A DNA stretch of 64,000 nucleotides, taken from the NCBI RefSeq assembly GCF_007994735.1, contig NZ_VOIL01000001.1, positions 1 to 64,000 of the forward strand, in the 5' to 3' direction. This document shows, piece by piece, positions 16,648-25,703 of this stretch. The notes beneath the pieces are model-generated. The model made no database searches, was not told the origin of the DNA, and saw nothing but the letters and a program-made list of their open reading frames with translations. Within the stretch, counting starts at the first letter, position 1; each line of letters starts with the position of its first letter. The translations under genes and the position numbers were made by a program. The stretch comes from Nesterenkonia populi (GTDB taxonomy: Bacteria; Actinomycetota; Actinomycetes; Actinomycetales; Micrococcaceae).

Positions 16648-17928
16648 TCACGCAGGGTAGTGCCTCTCCTGGTAGCCGGTGTAGATCTGACGCGGGCGGC
16701 CGATCTTGGTGCCGCGGTCGCTCATCATCTCGCGCCACTGGGCGATCCATCCGGGCAGGCGGCCCAGAGCGAAGAGGGGTGTGAACATCTTCTCGGGGAA
16801 GCCCATCGCCTTGTAGATCAGGCCGGTGTAGAAGTCGACGTTCGGGTACAGCTTGCGCTCCACGAAGTAGTCGTCCTCCAGGGCGACGGCCTCGAGCCGC
16901 TGAGCGATCTCGAAGAGCTCATTGTCGCCGCCCAGCTTGCCCAGGATGTCGTCGGCCAGGCCCTTCACGATGCGGGCGCGCGGGTCATAGTTCTTGTACA
17001 CGCGGTGGCCGAAGCCCATCAGGCGGATGCCGGCTTCCTTGTTCTTGACCTTGGTCATGAACTCCTCCGGGCTCATGTCCGAGGCCTGCAGCTCCTTGAG
17101 CATGTGCAGGACTGCCTCGTTCGCGCCGCCGTGGGCGGGGCCGAACAGGGCGTTGATGCCCGCGGAGACGGAGGCGAACAGGTTCGCCTGAGCGGAGCCG
17201 ACCAGGCGCACAGTGGAGGTGGAGCAGTTCTGCTCATGGTCCGCGTGCAGAATCAGCAGGGTATCCAGAGCTTTCGCCATGTCCGGGTCCACCTCGTAGC
17301 CCTCGGCAGGAACGCCGAAGCAGCCTCGGATGAAGTTCTCCACCAGGTCCAGGTTGTTGTCCGGGTAGAGCATCGCCTGGCCCACGGACTTCTTGTACGC
17401 GTAGGAGGCGATGGTCGGCAGCTTGGCCAGCAGGCGGTAGGTGGAGCGCTCCACCTGCTCGTCGTCGAACGGGTCCAGGGAGTCCTGGTAGAAGGTCGAG
17501 AGGGCGGACACTGCGGAGGACAGCACCGGCATGGGGTGGGCATCGCGCGGGAAGCCGGAGAAGAAGTCCTTCAGGTCCTCGTGCAGCAGGGTGTGACGGC
17601 GGGTCACATGGTCGAAGTCGGCCAGCTGCTGCTGGGTGGGCAGCTCGCCGTAGATCAGCAGGTAGGAGACCTCCAGGAAGTTGGAGTTCTCCGCCAGCTG
17701 CTCGATCGGGTATCCGCGGTAGCGGAGGATGCCCTCGTTACCGTCGATGTAGGTGATGGCCGACTTGGTGTTGGCTGTGTTCATGAAGCCGGGGTCATAG
17801 GTGACCGCACCGGTGGTCTTCAGCAGCGGACCGATGTTGAGGCCATCATTGCCCTCAACGGCGCTCTCCACAGGGAGTTCAAGCTCATGGTCCTGATACG
17901 TCAGGTTCGCGGCAGCCTGCTCAGTCAT
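16648..17928 (-). CDS. gltA: Citrate synthase
   Basis: A 426-residue type II citrate synthase, condensing acetyl-CoA and oxaloacetate at TCA entry. It shows SAITYIDGNEGILRYRGYPIEQLAENSNF, the catalytic histidine regions LHADHEQNCSTSTVR and FGPAHGGANEAVL, and MGFGHRVYKNYDPRA near the oxaloacetate-binding site. The length and the N-terminal beta-strand domain match the hexameric Gram-negative/actinobacterial form. AAGGAG 6 nt upstream supports the ATG at 17928; the open frame upstream is not used. The dapC stop is 32 nt upstream, so both may share a transcript, with a possible TAGGTT -10 at 17963-17968. Confidence 0.95.
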   Translation of the reverse strand: MTEQAAANLTYQDHELELPVESAVEGNDGLNIGPLLKTTGAVTYDPGFMNTANTKSAITYIDGNEGILRYRGYPIEQLAENSNFLEVSYLLIYGELPTQQQLADFDHVTRRHTLLHEDLKDFFSGFPRDAHPMPVLSSAVSALSTFYQDSLDPFDDEQVERSTYRLLAKLPTIASYAYKKSVGQAMLYPDNNLDLVENFIRGCFGVPAEGYEVDPDMAKALDTLLILHADHEQNCSTSTVRLVGSAQANLFASVSAGINALFGPAHGGANEAVLHMLKELQASDMSPEEFMTKVKNKEAGIRLMGFGHRVYKNYDPRARIVKGLADDILGKLGGDNELFEIAQRLEAVALEDDYFVERKLYPNVDFYTGLIYKAMGFPEKMFTPLFALGRLPGWIAQWREMMSDRGTKIGRPRQIYTGYQERHYPA

Positions 17929-17960
17929 AGGGTTCTCCTTCAAGCTAGGGCAAGACGTCC

Positions 17961-19094
17961 CTAACCTACCGTGTTCCAAGCCACACGCGCCAATGGTGAC
18001 CGGAGACGCTCAGCGGCGTCAGCAATCTCCGAATCTGATGCAGTGAGGGCCACACGGATGCGGCCCTGTCCGGCGTCGCCGTAGAAGGTCCCGGGACCGA
18101 CGACGATGCCTCGCTCGGCCATTCGTGCCACCTGGGACCAGGTGTCGCCGGAGCCGTCCGTGCACCAGAGGTAGAGGCCCGCCTCCGAGTGCTCCACGGT
18201 GAAGCCTGCGGCCTCCAGCGCAGACTTCGCCCGGAATCGGCGAGCGGCGTAGATTCTGCGCTGAGCGGCGACGTGCTCGTCATCCGACATGGCAGCGGTC
18301 AGGGCTTCCTGCACGGGTGCGGGCATGATCATTCCCGCGTGCTTGCGAGCATTGAGCAGCCCCGTGGTCAGCTTGGGACAGCCTGCGACGAAGGCGGCCC
18401 GGTAGCCGGCCAGATTGGACTGCTTGGATGCCGAGTACACCGCCAGCAGCCCCTCGTGGCTGCCCTCAGCCACTCGTGGGTCCAAGATCGAGGGGACCTC
18501 CTCGGCCTCCCACGGCAGCATCGCATAGCATTCGTCGGAGGCCACCGCTGCGCCGATCCTGCGAGCCAGGCGCACCCACTCGCGCAGCCGGGCGACGTCG
18601 TCGACCCGGCCGGTGGGGTTGGCCGGGGAGTTCAGCCAGATCAGCTTCACCCGGGTCAGCGTCTGCTCATCCAGCTCGGCCGGATCGTCGACGGCGAGCG
18701 GCTCCGCGCCGACGATCTGAGCGCCCATCTCATAGGTGGGGTAGGCGATCCTGGGGCGCAGCACGATATCGCCCGCGCCCAGCCCGAGCAGGGCGGGCAG
18801 CCAGGCGACGAATTCCTTGGACCCGACAGTCGGCAGGACCGTGTCAGGATCGACGTCGGGCACTCCACGAACCCGGCGGAACCAGGCAGCCACCGTCTCA
18901 CGCAGCGCAGGCGTGCCATGGGTGGACGGATAGCCGGGAGCATCCGCGGCAGAGGCCAGGGCCTCACGAATCGCAGCGGGTGTGGGGTCAGCGGGCGTTC
19001 CGATGGAGAGGTCGATGACCCCGCCGGGGTGCTCGGCGGCCTGAGCCCGGTAGGGCGCCATCGCATCCCACGGATACTGAGGAAGGCTGAGCAT
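17961..19094 (-). CDS. dapC: Succinyldiaminopimelate transaminase
   Basis: A 377-residue fold-type I PLP aminotransferase of the actinobacterial DapC type, which makes N-succinyl-L,L-DAP in lysine and peptidoglycan-precursor synthesis. It has IDLSIGTPADPTP near the N-terminus, LNSPANPTGRV (substrate and PLP region), SDECYAMLPWE and the PLP lysine in YSASKQSNLAGYR. The C-terminal GRIRVALTAS carries the carboxylate-binding Arg. The ATG at 19094 has no Shine-Dalgarno. It lies downstream of fdxA across a 101-nt gap that holds an elaborate inverted repeat. fdxA-dapC adjacency is common in actinobacteria. Confidence 0.9.
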   Translation of the reverse strand: MLSLPQYPWDAMAPYRAQAAEHPGGVIDLSIGTPADPTPAAIREALASAADAPGYPSTHGTPALRETVAAWFRRVRGVPDVDPDTVLPTVGSKEFVAWLPALLGLGAGDIVLRPRIAYPTYEMGAQIVGAEPLAVDDPAELDEQTLTRVKLIWLNSPANPTGRVDDVARLREWVRLARRIGAAVASDECYAMLPWEAEEVPSILDPRVAEGSHEGLLAVYSASKQSNLAGYRAAFVAGCPKLTTGLLNARKHAGMIMPAPVQEALTAAMSDDEHVAAQRRIYAARRFRAKSALEAAGFTVEHSEAGLYLWCTDGSGDTWSQVARMAERGIVVGPGTFYGDAGQGRIRVALTASDSEIADAAERLRSPLARVAWNTVG

Positions 19095-19106
19095 GAATGA
19101 ACGCGG

Positions 19107-19183
19107 CCTGCCGGGGTGAAGCCCCTTCTCCGCTCAGCGCCTGCGGCGCTGCAAGGAATCCTCTGGGGCTTCGCTCCGGCAGG
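19107..19183. repeat. Nested inverted repeat between fdxA and dapC
   Basis: Three stems nest in 77 nt. The outer CCTGCCGG/CCGGCAGG is at 19107-19114 with 19176-19183, the middle GAAGCCCC/GGGGCTTC at 19118-19125 with 19165-19172, and the inner CAGCGCC/GGCGCTG at 19135-19141 with 19145-19151. It is downstream of the fdxA stop and ends 13 nt before the dapC start codon on the minus strand. It could be a terminator or attenuator separating fdxA from dapC, or a mobile palindromic element; there is no T-run. Confidence 0.6.
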
Positions 19184-19195
19184 GCCGCTCCTTGT

Positions 19196-19522
19196 CTATT
19201 CCTCTTCGGCCTGCGGGGGCAGGGCGGAGATGACGTCGTGGTCCTTGTCGATCTTGCCCATCTTGGCGGCGCCGCCGGGGGAACCGATGTCGTCGAAGAA
19301 CTCCACGTTGGCACGGTAGTACTCGTCCCATTCCTCGGGGAGGTCATCCTCGTAGTAGATGGCCTCCACAGGGCAGACGGGCTCGCAGGCGCCGCAGTCC
19401 ACACATTCGTCCGGGTGGATGTACAGGGACCGTTCGCCCTCGTAGATGCAGTCGACGGGGCACTCGTCAATGCAGGCCTTGTCCTTCAGGTCCACACAGG
19501 GAAGCGCAATGATGTAAGTCAT
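19196..19522 (-). CDS. fdxA: Ferredoxin (7Fe-8S type)
   Basis: A 108-residue small acidic electron carrier. The cysteines fit FdxA: Cys9, Cys17, Cys21 and Cys25 in the first half, with Cys9 and Cys17 expected to hold a 3Fe-4S cluster, and CVDCGACEPVCP (Cys40, 43, 46, 50) for the 4Fe-4S cluster. A helical C-terminal extension of about 50 residues containing EEWDEYYRANVEFFDDIG is typical of this actinobacterial subfamily. GAGGAC lies upstream of the ATG, and a TAGAAT -10 box is found 42 nt upstream. It can donate electrons to P450s or other reductases; no partner is adjacent. Confidence 0.93.
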   Translation of the reverse strand: MTYIIALPCVDLKDKACIDECPVDCIYEGERSLYIHPDECVDCGACEPVCPVEAIYYEDDLPEEWDEYYRANVEFFDDIGSPGGAAKMGKIDKDHDVISALPPQAEEE

Positions 19523-19564
19523 GGGTCCTCACGGTTTCGCAGAGTGCAGGTGCGTCTGTTGAAC

Positions 19565-19570
19565 ATTCTA
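19565..19570 (-). promoter_or_regulatory. fdxA: Candidate -10 box, fdxA
   Basis: TAGAAT on the minus strand, about 42 nt upstream of the fdxA ATG, overlapping the stop region of the preceding membrane-protein gene. No convincing -35 box. Confidence 0.3.
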
Positions 19571-20020
19571 CGGGTGGTGATCAAGTGAGGCCTCAGCACG
19601 ACGACGCGCGAGGTCATCTTTCGCGAGGATCCCCTGGGTCAGCAGCATCGCCGCGAAGGTGATCACCGCCGTGCCGCCCCACCAGATCAGTGAGGCCAGC
19701 ACCGGCCCGGGCAGCGACTCCCAGGTCAGCTCGTTGTAGGGGACCATCAGCTGGTCCGGGCCGGGCCAGATGTAGGCGGCCGTCGCCACCGTGAACGCCG
19801 CGATCCCCATGACCATGGGCTCGAGCATGGCCCGAGCAGTGGTTCCGGCCCACAGCTGGGCAGCCAGCAGCAGCGCCAGCCCCAGCGCCGCGCCCCAGGG
19901 CACGACGGCGAGGGTGCCGACCTCGCCCAGCATCCAGATGTTGCCGTGCAGGGCGGTGCCGATGATTCCGAGGATGACGCCGATGGCTGCGCAGGCGCCG
20001 AGCAGTCCGGCTCTGGGCAT
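19568..20020 (-). CDS. Small four-helix membrane protein, unknown function
   Basis: A 150-residue hydrophobic protein with four probable membrane helices: about 5-25, 35-58, 68-85 and 108-128. The C-terminus is short and charged (KDDLARRRAEASLDHHP). I recognise no catalytic motif. Its position between typA and fdxA matches a small conserved DUF-type membrane protein seen in related actinobacteria (from memory, possibly DUF6113). It starts 6 nt after the typA stop and is very likely cotranscribed with typA. The transport or structural role is unknown. Confidence 0.6.
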   Translation of the reverse strand: MPRAGLLGACAAIGVILGIIGTALHGNIWMLGEVGTLAVVPWGAALGLALLLAAQLWAGTTARAMLEPMVMGIAAFTVATAAYIWPGPDQLMVPYNELTWESLPGPVLASLIWWGGTAVITFAAMLLTQGILAKDDLARRRAEASLDHHP

Positions 20021-20026
20021 AGCGGA

Positions 20027-21952
20027 TCAGGAGGCCGCGTCGGCCTGCTTCTTCCTGCGGGACGCCTTCATCCGCTCGGAGGAGTCGAGGAGGACCTTTC
20101 GGATGCGGATGGCCTCCGGGGTCACCTCCACGCACTCGTCCTCGTTGGCGAACTCGAGGGACTCCTCAAGGGTGAGCCTGGTGGGCGGGGTGAGGCCTTC
20201 GAAGGAGTCTGCGGAGGCCGCACGCATATTGGTGAGCTTCTTCTCCTTGGTGATGTTGACCTCCATGTCGTCGGCACGGGAGTTCTCGCCGACCACCTGG
20301 CCCTCGTACACCTCGTTCTGCGGGTCGACGAAGAAGGTGCCGCGCTCCTGCAGGTTGATCATTGCGAACGGGGTGGCGGTGCCGGCCCGGTCGGAGATCA
20401 GGGAGCCGGAGATCCGGTACTCGATGGCGCCCTTCCAGGGCTCGTAGCCGGCCGCGTAGGAGGAGGCGATGCCGGCGCCGCGGGTCTCGGTGAGGAACTT
20501 GGTGCGGAAGCCGATGAGGCCGCGGGCGGGCACCATGAACTCCATCCGGATCCAGCCGGTGCCGTTGTTGGTCATCACGTTCATGGTCCCCTTGCGGGCA
20601 GCCAGCAGCTGGGTGATGGCGCCCATGAACTCCTCGGGGGCGTCGATGGTGAGATTCTCCATCGGCTCATGCAGCTTGCCGTCGACCTCCCTGGTGACGA
20701 CCTGCGGCTTGCCGACGGTCAGCTCGAAGCCTTCGCGGCGCATCTGCTCGACCAGGATGGCCAGGGCGAGCTCGCCGCGGCCCTGGACCTCCCACATGTC
20801 CGGGCGGTCGGTGGGAAGCACCTTGATGGAGACGTTGCCGATGAGCTCCTGGTCGAGACGGTCCCTGACCTGGCGCGCGGTGACTTTGGCGCCCTTGACC
20901 CGCCCAGCAGTGGGGGCGGTGTTGATGCCGATGGTCATGCTGATGGCGGGGTCGTCGACCACGATGTTCGGCAGCGGTTTGGGGCTCTCGAGGTCGGTGA
21001 GGCTCTCACCGATCATGATGTCGGCGATGCCGGCGACGGCGACGATCTCACCGGGGCCCGCGGACTCGGCCGGGACGCGCTCCAGGCCCTTGGTGGCCAG
21101 CAGCTCGGTGATCTTCACGGTCTTGTGGGTGCCGTCCTTGCGGGCCCATGCGACCTGCTGGTTCTTCTTCAGCGTGCCGTTGCGCACGCGCAGCAGCGCC
21201 AGGCGACCCAGGAAGGGGCTGGCGTCCAGGTTGGTGACGTGAGCCTGGAGGACCTCTTCGTCATCGTAGGTGGGGGCCGGGACGTGCTCCAGGATGGTGG
21301 AGAACAGGGGCTCGAGATCCTCGTTCTCGGGGAGGCCGCCGTCAGCGGGCTGGTCGGTGGAGGCCCGGCCGGCCTTGCCGGAGGCGTAGACGACGGGAAC
21401 GTCGAGCACGGAGTCGAGGTCCAGGTCGGGGTTCTCCTCGGCGACGTCGGAGGCAAGGCCGAGCAGCAGGTCCATGGTGTCGGAGACGACGCCGTCGATA
21501 CGGGCGTCGGGACGGTCGGTCTTGTTGACCACCAGGATGACCGGCAGGGAGGCGTTGAGCGCCTTGCGCAGCACAAAGCGGGTCTGCGGCAGCGGGCCCT
21601 CAGAGGCGTCCACGAGCAGCACGACGCCGTCGACCATGGACAGGCCCCGCTCCACCTCGCCGCCGAAGTCGGCGTGGCCGGGGGTGTCGATGACGTTGAT
21701 GGTGACCTGCTCGGCGTCGGCCTTCTCCTGTGCGGCGGGGCCGGAGTAGAACACCGTGGTGTTCTTGGCCAGGATGGTGATTCCCTTCTCCTTCTCGAGC
21801 TCACCGGAGTCCATCACCCGCTCCTCGTTCTCGCCGTGGCCGCCGTAGGCCTTGGTCTGAGTGAGCATGGCGTCCACCAGGGTGGTCTTGCCGTGGTCGA
21901 CGTGGGCGACGATCGCGACATTGCGCAGATCATTGCGGGTAGTGATAGTCAC
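20027..21952 (-). CDS. typA: Ribosome-associated translational GTPase TypA/BipA
   Basis: A 641-residue translation-factor GTPase. The G domain has [10 protein letters not shown] (16-25), the switch [16 protein letters not shown] and the specificity motif NKTD. EF-Tu domain II, EF-G-like domains III and V, and the TypA-specific C-terminal domain (including [21 protein letters not shown]) follow, in the family's usual length. TypA assists ribosome assembly and stress or cold adaptation. I chose the GTG at 21952 because the next residues [10 protein letters not shown] match the family start; a weak GGAAGG lies 14 nt upstream. It is divergent from the DASS transporter gene across 132 nt. Confidence 0.94.
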   Translation of the reverse strand: MTITTRNDLRNVAIVAHVDHGKTTLVDAMLTQTKAYGGHGENEERVMDSGELEKEKGITILAKNTTVFYSGPAAQEKADAEQVTINVIDTPGHADFGGEVERGLSMVDGVVLLVDASEGPLPQTRFVLRKALNASLPVILVVNKTDRPDARIDGVVSDTMDLLLGLASDVAEENPDLDLDSVLDVPVVYASGKAGRASTDQPADGGLPENEDLEPLFSTILEHVPAPTYDDEEVLQAHVTNLDASPFLGRLALLRVRNGTLKKNQQVAWARKDGTHKTVKITELLATKGLERVPAESAGPGEIVAVAGIADIMIGESLTDLESPKPLPNIVVDDPAISMTIGINTAPTAGRVKGAKVTARQVRDRLDQELIGNVSIKVLPTDRPDMWEVQGRGELALAILVEQMRREGFELTVGKPQVVTREVDGKLHEPMENLTIDAPEEFMGAITQLLAARKGTMNVMTNNGTGWIRMEFMVPARGLIGFRTKFLTETRGAGIASSYAAGYEPWKGAIEYRISGSLISDRAGTATPFAMINLQERGTFFVDPQNEVYEGQVVGENSRADDMEVNITKEKKLTNMRAASADSFEGLTPPTRLTLEESLEFANEDECVEVTPEAIRIRKVLLDSSERMKASRRKKQADAAS

Positions 21953-22084
21953 TCGGGTGGTGCCTTCCAGAAGAGATGCGGGTCCAACCTCACCAGTGTA
22001 CGGGTGGGCGCCAAACCGGACAGCGCCCTCCGCACCCCCGTCGAAGTGGCTCCTCTCACACGTGACGTGGGACACTTGGGCGCC

Positions 22085-23590
22085 ATGAGCCCCCGCGAAG
22101 TCCACGGCAACGACGTCCAGACCAAGGGTGAGCACCGCTCGGAGAACAAGCTGCGCGCCCGGATCGGGCTCGTGCTCGGTCCGGCGCTGTTCGCCCTGAT
22201 CTTCTTTGTTCCCGCGCTGACTGGGCTTGATGACGCGCCGCGGGCCACCCTGGCGGTGACCCTGTGGGTGTCCTCCTGGTGGATCACCCAGGCGCTCCCG
22301 ATCCCGGCGACCTCCCTGATCCCGCTGGTGCTGCTGCCTCTGGCCGGGGCCACGGATGAATCCACTGCGGCCACCGCCTACGCCAACCCGATCGTCTTCA
22401 TGTACATGGGCGGCTTCACCATCGCCCTGGCCATCCAGAAGTGGGACCTGCACCGCCGGATCGCGATGAGCATCATCCGCATGGTCGGCACCAAGGGGCA
22501 GCGGCTGACCCTGGGCATCATCATCGCCACTGCCGCACTGTCCATGTGGATCTCGAACGCGGCCACCGCCCTGATGATGCTGCCCATCGGCCTGGCGCTC
22601 ATCGAGGAGGTGCGGGAGAAGAGGTTCTACGACGACTCCGACTTCTCCAAGTTCGCCAAGGGGCTGCTGCTGTCCATCGCCTATGCGGCCTCCATCGGTG
22701 GTCTGGCGACCATCATCGGCTCGGTGCCCAATGCGGTCTTCGTGGCCCAGGCGGATGTGCTGCTGGATGAGAACGTCACCTTCGCCCAGTGGTTCGCCTT
22801 CGCCTTCCCGCTGACCGTGCTGATGCTGGGAATCCTCTACCTGTACATGTCGCGCGTGGCGTTCCGGGTGAAGGGCAGCCCTGACATCGGCTCCGAGTTC
22901 GCCAAGGAGCAGCTGCGGAAGCTGGGGCCGATGTCCTATGAGGAGAAGGCCGTGCTGGCGATCTTCGCCGCCGTCGGCACCATGTGGATGGTGGTCGGCT
23001 TCATCCCCGAGGCCGTGCTCGAGGTCTTCCCTCTCTCCGATGCGACCATCTCCATGACCGGGGCGGTGCTGATGTTCCTGATCCCCGCCCGTCAGGAGCG
23101 CGGGGGGCTCCTGGTCTGGAATGACATGACGGAGCTCCCCTGGGGCATTCTGCTGCTCTTCGGCGGCGGCCTGTCTCTGGCCGCGGCCTTCGACGACTCG
23201 GAGCTCACCCCCTGGTTCGGCGAGCTGCTGGGCGGCCTGGACGTGCTCCCCTACGTGGCGATCGTCATCGCCCTTGCCGCCATCGTGCTGTTCATGACGG
23301 AGATCATGTCCAACACGGCGGTCTCCAACATGCTCATCCCCGTCTCGGTCGGCTTGGGGCTTGGGATGGGCGTGGATCCGTTCGCGATTATGGCGATCGT
23401 CGCGCTGACCTCCACCTGCGCGTTCATGCTGCCGATATCCACTCCCCCGAACGCGGCAGTCTTCAGCTCCGATCATCTCTCCATGGATGACATGGTCAAG
23501 GCAGGGTTCTGGATGAACATCGCCGCAATCATCATGATCAGTGTGTTCGTGCTCCTCTGGCAGCCCGTGGTGCTGGCCTCAGGCAGCTGA
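22085..23590 (+). CDS. DASS/SLC13-family anion:Na+ symporter
   Basis: A 501-residue membrane protein of the divalent anion:sodium symporter family (dicarboxylates, sulfate or phosphate). Diagnostic parts are WWITQALPIPATSLIPLVLLPL near the start, and the two substrate/Na+ hairpins with SNAATALMMLPIG (about 156-168) and SNTAVSNMLIPV (about 414-425), the SNT motif pair. A C-terminal STPPNAAVFSS is also present. About 11 helices are visible. Na+-coupled uptake would draw on the sodium gradient that the mnh antiporter maintains (inference). The ATG at 22085 may be leaderless, with GACACT 8 nt upstream. Confidence 0.92.
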   Translation: MSPREVHGNDVQTKGEHRSENKLRARIGLVLGPALFALIFFVPALTGLDDAPRATLAVTLWVSSWWITQALPIPATSLIPLVLLPLAGATDESTAATAYANPIVFMYMGGFTIALAIQKWDLHRRIAMSIIRMVGTKGQRLTLGIIIATAALSMWISNAATALMMLPIGLALIEEVREKRFYDDSDFSKFAKGLLLSIAYAASIGGLATIIGSVPNAVFVAQADVLLDENVTFAQWFAFAFPLTVLMLGILYLYMSRVAFRVKGSPDIGSEFAKEQLRKLGPMSYEEKAVLAIFAAVGTMWMVVGFIPEAVLEVFPLSDATISMTGAVLMFLIPARQERGGLLVWNDMTELPWGILLLFGGGLSLAAAFDDSELTPWFGELLGGLDVLPYVAIVIALAAIVLFMTEIMSNTAVSNMLIPVSVGLGLGMGVDPFAIMAIVALTSTCAFMLPISTPPNAAVFSSDHLSMDDMVKAGFWMNIAAIIMISVFVLLWQPVVLASGS

Positions 23591-23633
23591 CTCCGCAAAA
23601 TCGGCGTCATACGGCTGTGGAAGGATCGCGGGT

Positions 23634-25700
23634 ATGAGCCATGGCACGTTTGCGGACCTGGACCTGTTCACCTCATACCCCCGGATCGGCGGGCTGGCGC
23701 TCAGCCCCGACGGCGCCCGGCTGGTGACCGGCGTCCAAACCCTCAGCGCTAAGAGGGACAAGTACGTCACCGCGCTCTGGGAGATCGACCCCGCCGGCGA
23801 GCGCCCCGCCCGGCGGATCACCCGCAGCGCCCACGGTGAGTCCGGCCCGGTGTTCGCGGCGAACGGGGACCTGTACTTCACCTCCGCCCGCCCCGACGAG
23901 GCCGACGGCAAGGACGACGCCGCGCTCTGGTGCCTTCCCGCAGCCGGCGGCGAAGCGCATGTGGTGAACCGGCGTCCCGGCGGGGTCACCGGGGTGCTCG
24001 CCGCTGAGCAGGCGGACACCGTGGCTGCCACCGGCCCGATGCTGCCCGGCGCTGAGGATGAGGAGGCCCACGCCGCCCTGCAGAAGGGCCGGAAGGAGGC
24101 GAGCGTGCAGGCGATCCTGCACAGCTCCTACCCGGTGCGGTTCTGGGACCACGACCTGGGCCCTGCCGAGCCCACGCTCTTCGTCCTCGGGGCTGAGGAG
24201 GAGCACGACGGCGCGAACTCGCCTGAGCCGGCACGGCGGGCTCTTCGCGCAGTCACCAAGGACCTGGGCGCCCGTTTCAGCGACGCCGTCCTCACTCCCG
24301 ACGGAAGCCGGGCGCTGGTGGGCCTGCGCATCCCGGAGGCGAAGGCTGACATGCGCTCCTGCCTCGCAGTGGTGAACCTCGCCACCGGTGAGAGCCGCGT
24401 TCTCGCGGACGACCCGGAGCGGAACTTCTCGGCAGGACCTGTCAGCCCGGACAGCACCCGTGCGGCGATCGTCGTCTCCACCCGCCCCACCCCTCAGGCG
24501 GCGATGATCCCGCAGATGCACGTCATCGACCTGAAGACCGGTGAGCTGACCCAGGTGGGCACCAACGTGGACCTGTGGCTGAGCCCGGCTGCCTGGCTCC
24601 CGGAGGGCTCGGAATTCCTGGCCACCGGGGACACGGACGGCCGCGGCCCGATCTTCCGGGTGAGCCTCTCCACCGGTGATGCTGTGCAGGTCACCCACGA
24701 CGATGCGACCTACACCGACGTGAGGGTCTCCCCCGACGGTAAGACCGCCTACGGGCTGCGCTCCAGCTACCTGTTCCCCGCTGAGACGGTCCGCGTGGAT
24801 CTGTCCACGGGTGAGGCGCAGCGGCTGCAGAACCCGGTGGACCGCCCCGAGATCCCCGGAACTCTCACCGAGGTGGAGACTCGGGCCGGCGACGGCGTGC
24901 GGGTGCGCGGATGGCTCGCGCTGCCCGAGGGCGCCTCCGCTGAGAAGCCTGCGCCGCTGCTGCTGTGGATCCACGGCGGTCCCCTCAACTCGTGGAACGC
25001 CTGGTCATGGCGGTGGACCCCGTGGGCCGCTGCCGCCCGCGGGTACGCGGTGCTGCTTCCTGATCCGGCGCTGTCCACCGGCTACGGGCAGGAGTTCGTC
25101 CAGCGCGGCTGGAACTCCTGGGGCGACAAGCCCTACACCGACCTGATGGACATCACCGACGCCGTCGTCGCCCGTGAAGACGTCGATGGGGCCCGGACGG
25201 CGGCGATGGGCGGCTCCTTCGGCGGGTACATGGCGAACTGGGTGGCCGGGCACACAGACCGGTTCCGGGCAATCGTCACGCATGCGAGCCTGTGGGCGCT
25301 GGACCAGTTCGGCCCGACCACGGACATGTCGAGCTCCTGGCGTCGTCAGATCAACGCGGAGATGGAGGCGAAGCACTCACCGCACAGCTTTGTGGAGAGC
25401 ATCCGCACCCCCATGTTCGTCATCCACGGGGACAAAGACTATCGGGTGCCGATCGGAGAGGGACTGCGGCTCTGGTACGAGCTGCTGGAGAAGTCAGGGC
25501 TGCCCATGGAGGCCGACGGGAGCACCGTTCACCGCTTCCTGTACTTCCCGGACGAGAACCACTGGATTCTCAAGCCGCAGCACGCGAAGGTCTGGTACCA
25601 GGCGATCTTCGCGTTCCTCGCTGAGCACGTCCTCGGCGAGGCGGGCTCCGAGCTGCTCCCGGCAGAGCTCGGCCTCACCGCTCCCGCCGAGGACGCCTAG
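23634..25700 (+). CDS. S9-family serine peptidase (acylaminoacyl-/dipeptidyl-peptidase type)
   Basis: A 688-residue cytosolic peptidase of the prolyl oligopeptidase clan. An N-terminal beta-propeller (about 1-410) has several SPDG-type blade motifs. The C-terminal alpha/beta hydrolase contains LLWIHGGPLNSW, the nucleophile elbow GGSFGGYMANW with Ser528, Asp602 in HGDKDYRVP and His643 in DENHW, a complete triad. No signal peptide is visible. AAGGA precedes the ATG with 8-nt spacing. It converges on the peptide-ABC operon with only 3 nt between stops, and a role in trimming imported peptides is plausible. Confidence 0.92.
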   Translation: MSHGTFADLDLFTSYPRIGGLALSPDGARLVTGVQTLSAKRDKYVTALWEIDPAGERPARRITRSAHGESGPVFAANGDLYFTSARPDEADGKDDAALWCLPAAGGEAHVVNRRPGGVTGVLAAEQADTVAATGPMLPGAEDEEAHAALQKGRKEASVQAILHSSYPVRFWDHDLGPAEPTLFVLGAEEEHDGANSPEPARRALRAVTKDLGARFSDAVLTPDGSRALVGLRIPEAKADMRSCLAVVNLATGESRVLADDPERNFSAGPVSPDSTRAAIVVSTRPTPQAAMIPQMHVIDLKTGELTQVGTNVDLWLSPAAWLPEGSEFLATGDTDGRGPIFRVSLSTGDAVQVTHDDATYTDVRVSPDGKTAYGLRSSYLFPAETVRVDLSTGEAQRLQNPVDRPEIPGTLTEVETRAGDGVRVRGWLALPEGASAEKPAPLLLWIHGGPLNSWNAWSWRWTPWAAAARGYAVLLPDPALSTGYGQEFVQRGWNSWGDKPYTDLMDITDAVVAREDVDGARTAAMGGSFGGYMANWVAGHTDRFRAIVTHASLWALDQFGPTTDMSSSWRRQINAEMEAKHSPHSFVESIRTPMFVIHGDKDYRVPIGEGLRLWYELLEKSGLPMEADGSTVHRFLYFPDENHWILKPQHAKVWYQAIFAFLAEHVLGEAGSELLPAELGLTAPAEDA

Positions 25701-25703
25701 CCT

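Noticed and set aside
19946..23590. Very long open frame on the plus strand running through typA before the DASS transporter
   Set aside because: The part over typA is antisense to a clear GTPase gene and translates to Asp/Gly/Val-rich text typical of GC-rich shadow frames. Only the section from 22085 is coding.
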